A stretch of 23,432 bases of DNA from Nitrospinota bacterium (GTDB lineage: Bacteria > Nitrospinota > Nitrospinia > UBA9942): contig DNJG01000159.1 in assembly GCA_003489165.1 (NCBI GenBank), forward strand, positions 1-23,432. The letters run 5' to 3'. A program made the translations under genes and the position numbers. How positions within the stretch are numbered: position 1 is the first letter of the stretch; each line of letters opens with the position of its first letter. The notes under the pieces are model-generated. The model worked only from the letters and a program-made list of their open reading frames with translations. It did not search any database and had not been told where the DNA came from. Below are positions 1 through 6,906 of this stretch, piece by piece.

Positions 1-2
1 AG

Positions 3-101
3 AAGAATCATTATGATCTCCTTAGATATGAACATGATTCCCTAACCCATTCAGGATACTGGTGCGACTTTCCAGAATTTACTCTTGAGGAGACGGAATA
101 A
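3..101 (+). CDS. C-terminal fragment of an unidentified protein, cut by the window edge
   Basis: An open frame enters from the left edge and runs 32 codons to a TAA at 99-101. The visible tail is rich in aromatic and acidic residues (it includes GYWCDFPEF and ends LEETE). I do not recognise the family. The next gene starts 25 bases later on the same strand, so the two may be co-transcribed. Too little is visible to assign a function, and the frame could be chance. Confidence 0.4.
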   Translation, partial: KNHYDLLRYEHDSLTHSGYWCDFPEFTLEETE

Positions 102-126
102 TAAATTAGTTCAATGATGATAATAT

Positions 127-531
127 ATGAAAATTGTTCTAACAGGTGCGACAGGTTTTATTGGCAAAGAACTTTGCCCCAAGCTTAAAGAAAAAGGTAA
201 TTCTCTTGTCGTTTTGACAAGAGATATTCATAAGGCTAAAAAGAGACTTGGAGATCTGGTTGTAGCAGTTGAATGGGATGCAAAAACATTAGGCGATTGG
301 GTAAAATATGTTGATGGCTCGGATGCAGTAATAAATTTAACCGGTGAATCAATAGGCGGGGAATCAATAATTCCGGTACCTTCCTTTGCATTGAAAATTG
401 CCCTTGGAGAAATGTCAGATTTACTTCTCAAAGGACAGAAAGTGATTCCCGAAAAACTTCTTGAGAATGGATATAAATTTTTATTTCCCGAGATTGAAGC
501 TGCATTAAATAATATTTTACAGAAAATTTAA
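127..531 (+). pseudogene. TIGR01777-type NAD(P)-dependent epimerase with a large internal deletion
   Basis: The 134-residue product joins the two ends of a family that normally has about 300 residues. Residues 1-76 are the N-terminal Rossmann half of an SDR-type epimerase: the nucleotide-binding GATGFIG is at residues 7-13 and NLTGESI at 70-76. Residues 83-134 match the C-terminal DUF1731 tail (VPSFALKIALGEM, then KVIPEKLLENGYKF). About 165-170 residues that should lie between, carrying the catalytic Tyr/Lys region, are missing, and the frame is kept. At the join, GAATCAATA occurs twice (346-354 and 361-369), as expected for deletion between short direct repeats. A catalytically active enzyme is unlikely. 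It may be a decaying gene, a small stable remnant or an assembly collapse. The start ATG has no strong ribosome-binding site. Confidence 0.8.
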
Positions 532-606
532 AATTCCTAAGAAAATAGCAAAAAAAAACTCAAAAAAAATACCAGAACATCCATAACAAATAGTTTTTTG
601 AAGAAT

Positions 607-939
607 ATGAATCTTAGTGAGAAGAGGTGTGTGCCATGCGAAGGCGGAAATCCGCCAATGGGAGAAATAGAGATAAAAAATCTTATGAAGGAGGTTTCTT
701 TATGGTCACTTAAGAACGAACACTTATTCAGACTTTTCAAATTTAAGAACTTTTTAGAGGCGATAGACTTTGTAAACAGTGTTGCCAGATTAGCAGAAGA
801 GGAAATGCATCATCCTGATATATCAGTCCGCTATAACAGGGTAGATTTAGAGTTGTGGACACATGTCGTAAAAGGGCTTTCAGAGAATGATTTTATACTG
901 GCGGCAAAAATATATAAATTGTTAGATAAACCTGATTAA
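607..939 (+). CDS. phhB: pterin-4a-carbinolamine dehydratase
   Basis: This 110-residue protein is a full-length member of the 4a-hydroxytetrahydrobiopterin dehydratase family. The family dehydrates 4a-carbinolamine pterins back to the quinonoid dihydropterin and often accompanies pterin-dependent hydroxylases, although many bacteria keep it without one. The N-terminal CVPCEGG (residues 8-14) is characteristic. The active-site signature is present with the HHP triad at residues 68-70, a second His at 86 and Asp at 95. I chose ATG 607 over the in-frame TTG at 598 because family members usually begin a few residues before the CxPCEGG motif; neither has a clear Shine-Dalgarno. The bacterioferritin gene follows 27 bases after the stop. 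No aromatic amino acid hydroxylase is visible in the window. Confidence 0.9.
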   Translation: MNLSEKRCVPCEGGNPPMGEIEIKNLMKEVSLWSLKNEHLFRLFKFKNFLEAIDFVNSVARLAEEEMHHPDISVRYNRVDLELWTHVVKGLSENDFILAAKIYKLLDKPD

Positions 940-966
940 CTGTTAATGATAAAAAAGGAGGTTATT

Positions 967-1383
967 ATGGCAAGTAAGAAATTGATGGGGAGGCTCAATT
1001 CTGCAGTAGCGAGAGAGATTCAGGTAAGTATTCAGTATATGTGGCAGCATATAATGGTAAAGGGTATTAATGCAGATACATTGGGGGATATATTTAAAAA
1101 GATTTCAATTGAAGAAATGAAGCATGCAGAGGAAATAGCAGAAAGAATTTTTTATCTTGGTGGTATACCAACCCACCAGCCAATGCCTATTAAGATTGGA
1201 AATACTGCAAGAGAGATGCTAAAGATTGATAAAAAGCAAGAGGAAGAGGCTATTGCCCTATATAAGGAAATAATAACACTTGCTGAGAAGGAGGGCGATA
1301 CTGTTACAGCAAATCTTTTTACTGATATTCTTGCAGATGAGGAGGAACATCATAATCACTTCTCAAAATTGCTTGTCGATTGA
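967..1383 (+). CDS. bfr: bacterioferritin (ferritin-like diiron protein)
   Basis: This 138-residue four-helix protein should assemble into an iron-storage shell in the cytoplasm, oxidising Fe(II) at a diiron centre. All expected ligands can be placed: Glu17, Tyr24, Glu50, His53, Glu93, Glu126 and His129. They match the Escherichia coli Bfr ligands with a shift of one residue. Met51 occupies the position of the haem-binding Met52, so haem binding is plausible. The start is ATG 967, preceded by a perfect GGAGG at 957-961 with 5-base spacing; an in-frame ATG at 946 lacks such a site. A hairpin with a T run follows at 1428-1451. The rubredoxin-like gene converges from the other strand only 9 bases beyond the stop. 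Confidence 0.92.
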   Translation: MASKKLMGRLNSAVAREIQVSIQYMWQHIMVKGINADTLGDIFKKISIEEMKHAEEIAERIFYLGGIPTHQPMPIKIGNTAREMLKIDKKQEEEAIALYKEIITLAEKEGDTVTANLFTDILADEEEHHNHFSKLLVD

Positions 1384-1392
1384 CGAATTGGC

Positions 1393-1524
1393 TCAGTCCT
1401 CTTCAATCTCTGCAAAGTCTTCCTTAGATGCCCCGCAATCGGGGCATTTTTCGGGCGGGTCTCCACATTGCCCATGACAGCTATAGATATAGCCGCATAT
1501 AAGGCACTTATATATCAGTTCCAT
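1393..1524 (-). CDS. rubredoxin-like zinc/iron ribbon protein, 43 residues
   Basis: This small gene reads leftwards from ATG 1522-1524 to a TGA at 1393-1395. The 43-residue product has the rubredoxin fold signature: CxxCGY at residues 7-12 and CPDCGA at 27-32, giving four metal-binding cysteines (7, 10, 27, 30). It has a short connecting loop instead of the full rubredoxin body and two extra cysteines (16, 20). It resembles the rubredoxin-like C-terminal domain of rubrerythrins as a free-standing protein. Such domains bind one iron or zinc and can pass electrons to diiron proteins. Its convergence on the bacterioferritin gene is therefore suggestive, but a partnership is inference. An AGAAAG a few bases upstream is a weak ribosome-binding site. 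Confidence 0.8.
   Translation of the reverse strand: MELIYKCLICGYIYSCHGQCGDPPEKCPDCGASKEDFAEIEED
1428..1451 (+). terminator. hairpin plus T run after bfr, embedded in the antisense rubredoxin-like gene
   Basis: ATGCCCCG (1428-1435) pairs perfectly with CGGGGCAT (1440-1447) around a CAAT loop, followed by TTTTT (1447-1451, sharing one T). It lies 45 bases after the bfr stop and looks like an intrinsic terminator for plus-strand transcripts. The same bases on the minus strand encode the CPDCGA metal-binding knuckle, which is naturally palindromic when written with these codons, so the hairpin may be partly coincidental. Confidence 0.55.
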
Positions 1525-1640
1525 ATCTTTCTGGTATTGTGCAGATAATTTTTGGAATGAGGACTATAATGATCAATATATCACACTAAAATGGTTGGAT
1601 GAAGTTTTATAAGTATCACTCTAACAGGTGCAGGTTTGTG

Positions 1641-2201
1641 ATGAAAGAATTTCTGTTGATAGCGGTTGTATTGTTTTCTATTTTAGACGGCTGTTCTAAT
1701 GCTGAAAGCCCTGTTGGAGGTGTTTCTATGAGTAGTGGCAATAATAATCTTGAAAAGGCAGGAATCTACGAAAAGCCTTCCAAGGAGGGACTGATGAAGA
1801 GACTCACACCGCTTCAGTTCAAAGTCACACAAAAAAATGGTACAGAGCCTCCCTTTCAGAATGAGTATTGGGACAATAAGAAAGAGGGTATATATGTAGA
1901 TATTGTCTCCGGCGAGCCGCTTTTCAGTTCTTTCGACAAGTTTGACTCAGGCACCGGATGGCCAAGCTTTACAAAGCCGTTGGAGCCAAATAATATTGTG
2001 GAAATGGAGGACAGGAGCCTCTTTACAGTAAGAACGGAGGTTAAGAGCAGACACGCTGATTCTCACCTCGGGCATGTATTCAACGACGGTCCAAAACCAA
2101 GCGGGCTTAGATACTGCATAAACTCCGTAGCACTGAGATTTATTCCAAAGGAAAATCTGGAAAAAGAAGGATACGGAAGTTATAGGTCGTTGTTCAAGTA
2201 G
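1641..2201 (+). CDS. msrB: exported peptide methionine (R)-sulfoxide reductase, MsrB type
   Basis: The product has 186 residues from ATG 1641. MsrB reduces the R epimer of methionine sulfoxide in proteins. The catalytic domain spans about residues 50-170 and carries GWPSF (106-110), the HLGHVFNDGP block (142-151) and the catalytic Cys159 in RYCIN. Residues 1-21 look like a lipoprotein signal peptide with Cys18 in LDGC, so it probably acts outside the cytoplasm. The CxxC pairs that bind zinc in many MsrBs are absent. The usual resolving cysteine before GWPSF is Thr105, so turnover must use another thiol or direct regeneration by thioredoxin or a similar partner. An upstream ATG at 1599 would add 14 residues before the signal peptide and is less likely. 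No MsrA is adjacent. Confidence 0.9.
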   Translation: MKEFLLIAVVLFSILDGCSNAESPVGGVSMSSGNNNLEKAGIYEKPSKEGLMKRLTPLQFKVTQKNGTEPPFQNEYWDNKKEGIYVDIVSGEPLFSSFDKFDSGTGWPSFTKPLEPNNIVEMEDRSLFTVRTEVKSRHADSHLGHVFNDGPKPSGLRYCINSVALRFIPKENLEKEGYGSYRSLFK

Positions 2202-2224
2202 TTTTAATTGAAGGGGGGTGGCTT

Positions 2225-2815
2225 ATGATAAAATTTAATGGTGTGAATCACCTTGCTATGGCAACTGGAGATATGGACAAGACCATCCTGTTCTGGCGGG
2301 ACCTGCTCGGAATGAGGCTGGTGGCAGGGCTGGGACAGCCGGGATACAGGCATTATTTTTTTGAGATATCGGAAAATGACTTGATTGCCTTCTTTGAATG
2401 GACTGGTGTCAAGGCAGTTTCTGAAAAGGTTCATGGTCAGCCGGTCAAGGGGCCTTTTATATTTGACCATGTATCCTTTGGAGTAGAGACAGAGGATAAC
2501 CTTTGGGAGCTGAAGGATAAGCTATCTGCAGCAGGGTTTGAAGTATCGGATGTCATAGACCACGGTTTTATCCATTCTATTTATGCCTATGACCCAAACG
2601 GCATTTCGATTGAGTTCAGCTATAATAAAGAGGGTATTGACATCCGTAAAAATCCGGCAATGAGGGATACAAAGCCTTCCGCCATAACTCTTGAAGGCTC
2701 GGAGCCGCAATCAGATAAATGGCCAAAGGTTGAGAGACCCACGTTAAAAGAGGAACGTATGGTGTATCCTGGTGCTGGAAGCGAGTTGTTTCATGAGAAA
2801 AAGAGGGGTGGATAA
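2225..2815 (+). CDS. VOC-family (glyoxalase/dioxygenase-fold) metalloprotein
   Basis: This 196-residue protein contains two beta-alpha-beta-beta-beta modules of the vicinal oxygen chelate superfamily, at about residues 5-60 and 78-135. A full set of candidate metal ligands is in the expected places: His9 and Glu58 in the first module, His82 and Glu130 in the second (DPNGISIEF). That pattern fits glyoxalase-like or related lyases better than a metal-free resistance protein, but the substrate cannot be read from sequence. A 60-residue hydrophilic tail follows the fold. The start has a strong purine-rich leader (AAGGGGGG) just upstream. The gene ends 14 bases before the convergent ABC ATPase gene. 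Confidence 0.8.
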   Translation: MIKFNGVNHLAMATGDMDKTILFWRDLLGMRLVAGLGQPGYRHYFFEISENDLIAFFEWTGVKAVSEKVHGQPVKGPFIFDHVSFGVETEDNLWELKDKLSAAGFEVSDVIDHGFIHSIYAYDPNGISIEFSYNKEGIDIRKNPAMRDTKPSAITLEGSEPQSDKWPKVERPTLKEERMVYPGAGSELFHEKKRGG

Positions 2816-2829
2816 TAAATTACATCTTC

Positions 2830-3807
2830 TCAAGCTGGAGGGTTGCGTAGATGACACGCCACAATATGCCCGTTTCCCGGGTCTTTCAATTCAGGATAGA
2901 CAGTTTCGCATATTGTCATCTTATATGGACATCGGGGGTGGAAATAGCATCCTGACGGCGGTTTTATTGGTGAAGGGACATCCCCTTTTAAAATAATCCT
3001 TTTCTTTTTTACTGTCGGGTCAGGTATAGGGACTGCCGAAAGCAGCGCCTCCGTATATGGATGCTGGGGAGAGGCATATAGCTTATCACTATCTGCTGTC
3101 TCTACAATCCTGCCAAGATACATTACTGCCACCCTGTCACTTATATGCTCAATGAGTCTTAAATCATGGGATATGATGAGATATGAAAGTTTAAATTCAT
3201 CCTGAAGGTCTTCAAGGAGGTTTATAACCTGTGCCTGTATGGATACATCAAGTGCAGAGACAGGCTCATCTCCGATTATCAGTTTTGGATTTAATGCGAG
3301 AGCCCTTGCTATACCGACCCTCTGCCTCTGTCCGCCGCTAAATTCATGCGGATATCTCTTCATATGGTCGGGTCTTAATCCAACCCTTTTCATTAAATTT
3401 GCAACCATCTCCTCCTTTTGTTTCCCTTTTGCTATCTTATGTATCTCAATCGGTTCGCCAATTATACTCCCAACTTTCATTCGCGGATTTAAGGATGCGT
3501 AAGGGTCCTGAAATATAATCTGCATCTCCCTTCTAAGGGGGCGAAGTTCTTTCTTACTTAAATTTGTTATATCCTTTCCTTCAAATTCAATCTTCCCCTC
3601 TGTAGGCTCTGTTAGACGGAGTATTGCCCTTCCTGCTGTGGTTTTTCCACAGCCACTCTCACCCACAAGCCCAAGAGTCTCTCCATGTCTTATTTCAAAG
3701 GATATTCCATCCACTGCATAGACATATCCGACTGTCTTTGAAAGAATACCCCCCTTTATGGGGAAGTGTTTTTTTAAATTGGTAACTTTGAGTAAAGAGT
3801 TATTCAT
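2830..3807 (-). CDS. oppF: oligopeptide/dipeptide ABC transporter ATP-binding protein (OppF/DppF type)
   Basis: This 325-residue ATPase of the peptide/nickel ABC family powers import together with the OppD-type partner encoded just upstream on the same strand. It carries Walker A (GESGCGKTT), the signature FSGGQRQR, Walker B (LIIGDEPVSALD) and the C-terminal Cys-containing block (GCYFHPRCPYKMTIC) typical of oligopeptide transporter ATPases. I chose ATG 3805-3807. An in-frame GTG at 3823-3825 would add six residues but sits inside the left arm of an inverted repeat (3823-3867). No permease or binding-protein gene is beside it; a binding protein of the right family lies 8-11 kb away at 12909-14450 on the same strand. 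OppF versus DppF cannot be resolved from sequence. Confidence 0.9.
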   Translation of the reverse strand: MNNSLLKVTNLKKHFPIKGGILSKTVGYVYAVDGISFEIRHGETLGLVGESGCGKTTAGRAILRLTEPTEGKIEFEGKDITNLSKKELRPLRREMQIIFQDPYASLNPRMKVGSIIGEPIEIHKIAKGKQKEEMVANLMKRVGLRPDHMKRYPHEFSGGQRQRVGIARALALNPKLIIGDEPVSALDVSIQAQVINLLEDLQDEFKLSYLIISHDLRLIEHISDRVAVMYLGRIVETADSDKLYASPQHPYTEALLSAVPIPDPTVKKKRIILKGDVPSPIKPPSGCYFHPRCPYKMTICETVYPELKDPGNGHIVACHLRNPPA

Positions 3808-3822
3808 AAAATAATTTTTAGC

Positions 3823-3867
3823 CACAGACTTTCACTGACTAAAATATTTTTATTTTAAAAGTCTGTG
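3823..3867. repeat. short inverted repeat between the two ABC ATPase genes
   Basis: CACAGACTT (3823-3831) is perfectly complementary to AAGTCTGTG (3859-3867) across an AT-rich 27-base loop. It fills the gap between the oppD stop and the oppF start and overlaps a possible GTG start of oppF. It resembles the other gene-border palindromes in this window. It could attenuate oppF relative to oppD or shield an mRNA end. Confidence 0.6.
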
Positions 3868-3883
3868 TAAGTCCTTAGTTTTT

Positions 3884-4870
3884 TTAACTCACCATCCAGC
3901 ATGAGGCTGAATGCCCATCACTAACAGACTTTAACTCTGGCTCTTTTTCTCTGCATATATCCATTACAAACGGACATCGGGGATGAAAATAACACCCCTT
4001 TGGCAGATTATACAAACTCGGGACAATTCCAGGTATTTCATGGAGCCTTCTTTTTACTTTGTGATTCTCTGCCGCCTTATCTACACGAGGGACAGATTTG
4101 AGAAGTCCCTGAGTATATGGGTGTAATGGATTTGCAAAGATTGTCTTTACATCTGCTGTCTCCACTATTTTTCCTGCATACATTATTACTACATTCTTTG
4201 CAGTATCTGCAATAATCCCAAGGTCATGGGTTATTAAGATTACTGCCGAGCCAAACTCCTCCTTTAACTTTATCATTAAATCGAGTATCTGTGCCTGTAT
4301 TGTTACATCAAGTGCAGTAGTAGGCTCATCTGCAATCAGGATTTTGGGATTGCAGGCAAGTGCCATAGCTATCATTACTCTTTGTCTCATACCCCCGCTT
4401 AATTGGTGTGGGTATTGATATGCAATCTTTTCAGGGGCAGGTATTCCAACATGTTTCAGCATCTCTATAGATTTTTCCATTGCCTCTCTTTTGTTTAATC
4501 CCTTATGCACAGTAAATGCCTCAGAAATCTGGTTACCGACAGTGAATACAGGATTCAGGGCTGTCATCGGCTCCTGAAATATCATAGAGATTCTATTTCC
4601 CCTGACCTTTCTTATTTCCTCATGAGAGAGTTTAAGCAGATTATTACCTTCAAATAGTATTTCTCCATCAACAATCCTGCCGGGAGGTTCCTGTATCAAT
4701 CTAAGGATAGATAATGCGCTTACAGTCTTTCCACAACCCGATTCACCCACAAGCCCGAGTGTCTCTCCCTCATTTATACCGTAACTTACACCATCAACTG
4801 CCTTTGCGATGCCTTCCGATGTATAGAAGTAAGTCCTAAGATTCTTAACCTGTAATATAGGCTCTGACAT
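3884..4870 (-). CDS. oppD: oligopeptide/dipeptide ABC transporter ATP-binding protein (OppD/DppD type)
   Basis: This 328-residue ATPase is the partner of the OppF-type subunit downstream. It shows Walker A (GESGCGKTV), a long OppD-style Q-loop region (MIFQEPMTALNP), the signature LSGGMRQRV, Walker B (ILIADEPTTALD), the switch His in ITHDLG and the C-terminal GCYFHPRCPFVMDIC block. Together the two would drive uptake of peptides across the inner membrane. The start is ATG 4868-4870 with no good Shine-Dalgarno. The pair is transcribed away from the pyrE-like gene, and a large palindromic element (4918-5020) occupies the divergent gap. Confidence 0.9.
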   Translation of the reverse strand: MSEPILQVKNLRTYFYTSEGIAKAVDGVSYGINEGETLGLVGESGCGKTVSALSILRLIQEPPGRIVDGEILFEGNNLLKLSHEEIRKVRGNRISMIFQEPMTALNPVFTVGNQISEAFTVHKGLNKREAMEKSIEMLKHVGIPAPEKIAYQYPHQLSGGMRQRVMIAMALACNPKILIADEPTTALDVTIQAQILDLMIKLKEEFGSAVILITHDLGIIADTAKNVVIMYAGKIVETADVKTIFANPLHPYTQGLLKSVPRVDKAAENHKVKRRLHEIPGIVPSLYNLPKGCYFHPRCPFVMDICREKEPELKSVSDGHSASCWMVS

Positions 4871-4917
4871 GGGAGTTATTATAATTTTCTTTTAGCAGTA
4901 AAACAAGAAATTTATAA

Positions 4918-5028
4918 AATTTACCACAGAGGCACGGAGACACAGAGATATTAAAAATTTTTAAAATATTCATATTTTCCTCAGTGCCTCAGTGTCTCAG
5001 TGGTTTAATTAGGTTTTTGGTTTTTGTT
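4918..5028. repeat. dispersed palindromic element, CACAGAG type, copy 1
   Basis: The left arm (about 4918-4948) is ACC followed by tandem 8-mers CACAGAGG, CACGGAGA and CACAGAGA. The right arm (about 4981-5010) is its imperfect reverse complement, with units such as CTCAGTGC and CTCAGTGT ending GTGGTTTAATT. The loop is AT-rich. It is followed by TTAGGTTTTTGG and TTTTTGTT (5009-5028), a tail shared with other elements. Even the loop closely matches copy 3 at 19051-19155, so this is a copied unit and not a chance hairpin. It lies between divergent oppD and the pyrE homologue. Confidence 0.9.
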
Positions 5029-5082
5029 GTTGAATACTCACTGCAGTATATGGTAAATTTCTCACATAAAAAAGGGGGAGAG

Positions 5083-5634
5083 ATGATACTAAAAGAAGAA
5101 TTATTAAAGATAGTGCGAAAACAGTCATACGAAAAGAGGAAGGTAGTTCTTTCATCAGGCAAGGATAGCGATTTTTATATTGACGGCAAGATGACTACAA
5201 CTAATCCGAAGGGGGCATTTCTTGTAGGGAAGTTGATGTTTGAAAAGATAAAGAGACTTGGGCTTGATGGTGTCGGGGGGCTTACAATGGGTGCTGACCC
5301 GATAGCAACAGCAATTGCCCTTGTAAGCCATGTTGAGGGGAGGCCATTAACTGCTTTTTTTGTTAGAAAAGAGCAGAAGAAGCACGGGAAACAGCTCTGG
5401 ATTGAAGGAGGGTGGGGTTTAAAAGAGGGCTCAAAGGTTGCTATAGTTGAAGATGTTGTTACGACAGGCGGTTCAACACTAAAGGCTATTGAAAAGGCAG
5501 AGGAGGCAGGGTTCGTTGTTGCAAAGGTCTTAGCCCTTGTGGACAGGGAAGAAGGGGGAAGAGAAAATCTTGAGAAGAAGGGTTATAAGTTTGAGTCAAT
5601 TTTTACTAAGGGGGATATCTTAGGAGAAGGTTAA
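5083..5634 (+). CDS. pyrE: orotate phosphoribosyltransferase family protein
   Basis: This 183-residue type I phosphoribosyltransferase would couple orotate to PRPP to make OMP in pyrimidine synthesis. The PRPP-binding loop is IVEDVVTTGGST (residues 121-132), FFVRKEQKKHG (92-102) is the flexible catalytic loop with conserved Arg and Lys, and SSGKDSDFYIDGK (24-36) is the substrate-side hood. The start is ATG 5083, preceded by AAGGGGGAG. A longer frame from 4984 would read through the right arm of a repeat and is rejected. No other pyrimidine genes are adjacent, so a PyrE-like paralogue cannot be excluded. The stop overlaps the ATG of the next small ORF (TAATG). Confidence 0.88.
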   Translation: MILKEELLKIVRKQSYEKRKVVLSSGKDSDFYIDGKMTTTNPKGAFLVGKLMFEKIKRLGLDGVGGLTMGADPIATAIALVSHVEGRPLTAFFVRKEQKKHGKQLWIEGGWGLKEGSKVAIVEDVVTTGGSTLKAIEKAEEAGFVVAKVLALVDREEGGRENLEKKGYKFESIFTKGDILGEG

Positions 5635-5831
5635 TGTGTATCTTTTTAGTTATTGAAAGTAGTGAAGAGGTTGGGTTTTCACACCTCAAGTTTCCCTACA
5701 ACAATTACTTCTGCATCAGGAGGATTGAGGATGGTGCTGCTATTGGGACAAATGAGTCTCTCTGCTCCTATCTATCAGCCTTGGAGGAGTGTCCTGATTT
5801 CTGTTTAAGTGAGGAAGAAGGTGATGATTAA
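5634..5831 (+). CDS. small hypothetical protein, five cysteines, possibly coupled to pyrE
   Basis: A 65-codon frame starts at the ATG of TAATG, overlapping the pyrE stop, and ends inside the start of the SUMF1-domain gene. I do not recognise the family. The product has cysteines at residues 2, 27, 44, 53 and 57 and a very acidic C-terminus (SEEEGDD). The overlaps at both ends suit translational coupling, and the gap would otherwise be 174 bases without a gene. It has no independent ribosome-binding site. It may be real or chance; conservation would decide. Confidence 0.35.
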   Translation: MCIFLVIESSEEVGFSHLKFPYNNYFCIRRIEDGAAIGTNESLCSYLSALEECPDFCLSEEEGDD

Positions 5832-6585
5832 TATAGTGATAATGATTTCATCAATATTTTTGTTTGTGAATACAGCTGCAGCGGATAGTTCAAAGAGCAA
5901 AAATATAGATGGCATGGTTTTTATCAAGGGCGGTTGTTTTCAGATGGGTGATTCATTTGGAGACGGCTATGCAGGTGAAAGACCTGTCCACGAGGTCTGT
6001 GTAAATGATTTTTATATAGGTGAGGCTGAGGTAACACAGGGTGAGTGGAAGGTTTTTATGGCTGAAAATCCGTCAGTTAATAAATGGGGGGATAATTATC
6101 CAGTTGATTCAGTTGACTGGGAGGATGTTCAAGAGTTCATAAAAAAAATGAATGTGAAAACCGGAAAAAGCTACCGCCTTCCCACAGAGGCTGAATGGGA
6201 ATATGCAGCGAGGAGTGGAGGGAGGAAAGACAAATTTGCAGGGACGAATGATGAGTCAGTGCTTGAAGAATATGCGTGGTATTATAAAAATTCCGATAAT
6301 GAGACTCATCCTGTAAAACAGAAAAAACCAAATGCACTTGGGCTTTACGATATGTCAGGTAATGTGTGGGAGTGGGCATCTGACCTGTATGATGGAAGTT
6401 ATTACGAAATAAGTCCTAAAGATAATCCAAAGGGTCCGGATAATGGAATGTATCATATGCTCCGCGGCGGTTCTTGGTATAGTGAGGCAAAGAATGTCCG
6501 AACAACCGACAGATATTGGACAAAGGTAGGGGGAGGAGGCACTGATACACTATACGGCTTTCGCCTCGCTATGTCTGCGGATTAG
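5809..6585 (+). CDS. exported SUMF1 (formylglycine-generating-enzyme-like) domain protein
   Basis: This 258-residue protein has a signal peptide (KK followed by a hydrophobic stretch and TAAA at about residues 22-25) and one SUMF1/FGE-sulfatase domain. Domain landmarks are FIKGGCFQMGD (38-48), PVHEV (59-63), YRLPTEAEWEYAAR (122-135), GLYDMSGNVWEW (178-189) and MLRGGSWY (217-224). True formylglycine-generating enzymes carry paired active-site cysteines near the C-terminal RGGS region. None is visible here, so sulfatase activation is unlikely and a binding or structural role is more probable. GTG 5809 is preferred because it gives a positively charged signal-peptide N-region; ATG 5824, with AGGAAG upstream, is the alternative. 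Confidence 0.85.
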   Translation: MRKKVMINIVIMISSIFLFVNTAAADSSKSKNIDGMVFIKGGCFQMGDSFGDGYAGERPVHEVCVNDFYIGEAEVTQGEWKVFMAENPSVNKWGDNYPVDSVDWEDVQEFIKKMNVKTGKSYRLPTEAEWEYAARSGGRKDKFAGTNDESVLEEYAWYYKNSDNETHPVKQKKPNALGLYDMSGNVWEWASDLYDGSYYEISPKDNPKGPDNGMYHMLRGGSWYSEAKNVRTTDRYWTKVGGGGTDTLYGFRLAMSAD

Positions 6586-6631
6586 ATATCATCAATATCT
6601 TACGAAACATATATTTACTAAAGTGTGAAGA

Positions 6632-6742
6632 AAATTACCACAGAGACACGGAGACACAGAGTTTTTAAAAGCGGTTTAAACGGTTTAATCTGTTTATTTC
6701 TCTGTGCCTCAGTGTCTCAGTGGTTTAATCAGGTTTTTGTTC
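6632..6742. repeat. dispersed palindromic element, CACAGAG type, copy 2
   Basis: The left arm (6635-6661) is ACC followed by CACAGAGA, CACGGAGA and CACAGAG. The right arm (6699-6730) is the imperfect complement ending GTGGTTTAATC, then the tail TCAGGTTTTTGTTC (6729-6742). The loop differs from copies 1 and 3 and contains two near-copies of CGGTTTAA. It occupies the first part of the 321-base gap after the SUMF1 gene and could terminate its transcript. Confidence 0.88.
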
Positions 6743-6767
6743 ATGTATAGGAAATTATAATAACTCT

Positions 6768-6840
6768 AAGGAATTCAGGAAGGCATGAAAAAATATTCCT
6801 ATATTCCTACTTTCCTAAGAGAAATTAGATTTTTGTTCTT
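6768..6840. repeat. palindromic element with AGGAAT-type arms and the shared tail
   Basis: The left arm GGAATTCAGGAAGG (6770-6783) faces a right arm (6795-6816) whose reverse complement is built from three AGGAA units spaced 8 bases apart. After it comes TTAGATTTTTGTTC (6825-6838), closely matching the tail that follows the unrelated CACAGAG arms a few dozen bases upstream. This is a second arm type with the same end. Confidence 0.65.
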
Positions 6841-6866
6841 TTCTTCGTGACCTTCGTGGTTAAATT
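6841..6866. repeat. half-element, CTTCGTG units
   Basis: CTTCGTGAC and CTTCGTGGTTAAA form two tandem units with no matching left arm. The form resembles the right arm of the other elements (units ending GTGGTT). It sits just upstream of korA, whose own leader has a good AAGGAG at about 6893-6898. Together with the two preceding elements it accounts for most of the 6586-6906 gap; I see no gene or RNA there. Confidence 0.55.
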
Positions 6867-6906
6867 GTTTTGATTCCAACTTGTACGGAATTAAGGAGCA
6901 ACTCTA

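Noticed and set aside
4984..5082. N-terminal extension of the pyrE homologue
   Set aside because: It would be encoded by a palindromic repeat arm, lies outside the family length, and ATG 5083 has a strong ribosome-binding site.
5731..5808. A 25-codon frame with a good AGGAGG upstream in the pyrE-SUMF1 gap
   Set aside because: Very short, no recognisable product, and it overlaps the larger 65-codon frame; the purine tract is probably chance.
5809..6585. Sulfatase-activating formylglycine-generating enzyme
   Set aside because: The domain is present, but the paired active-site cysteines expected near the C-terminal RGGS block are absent and no sulfatase gene is adjacent.
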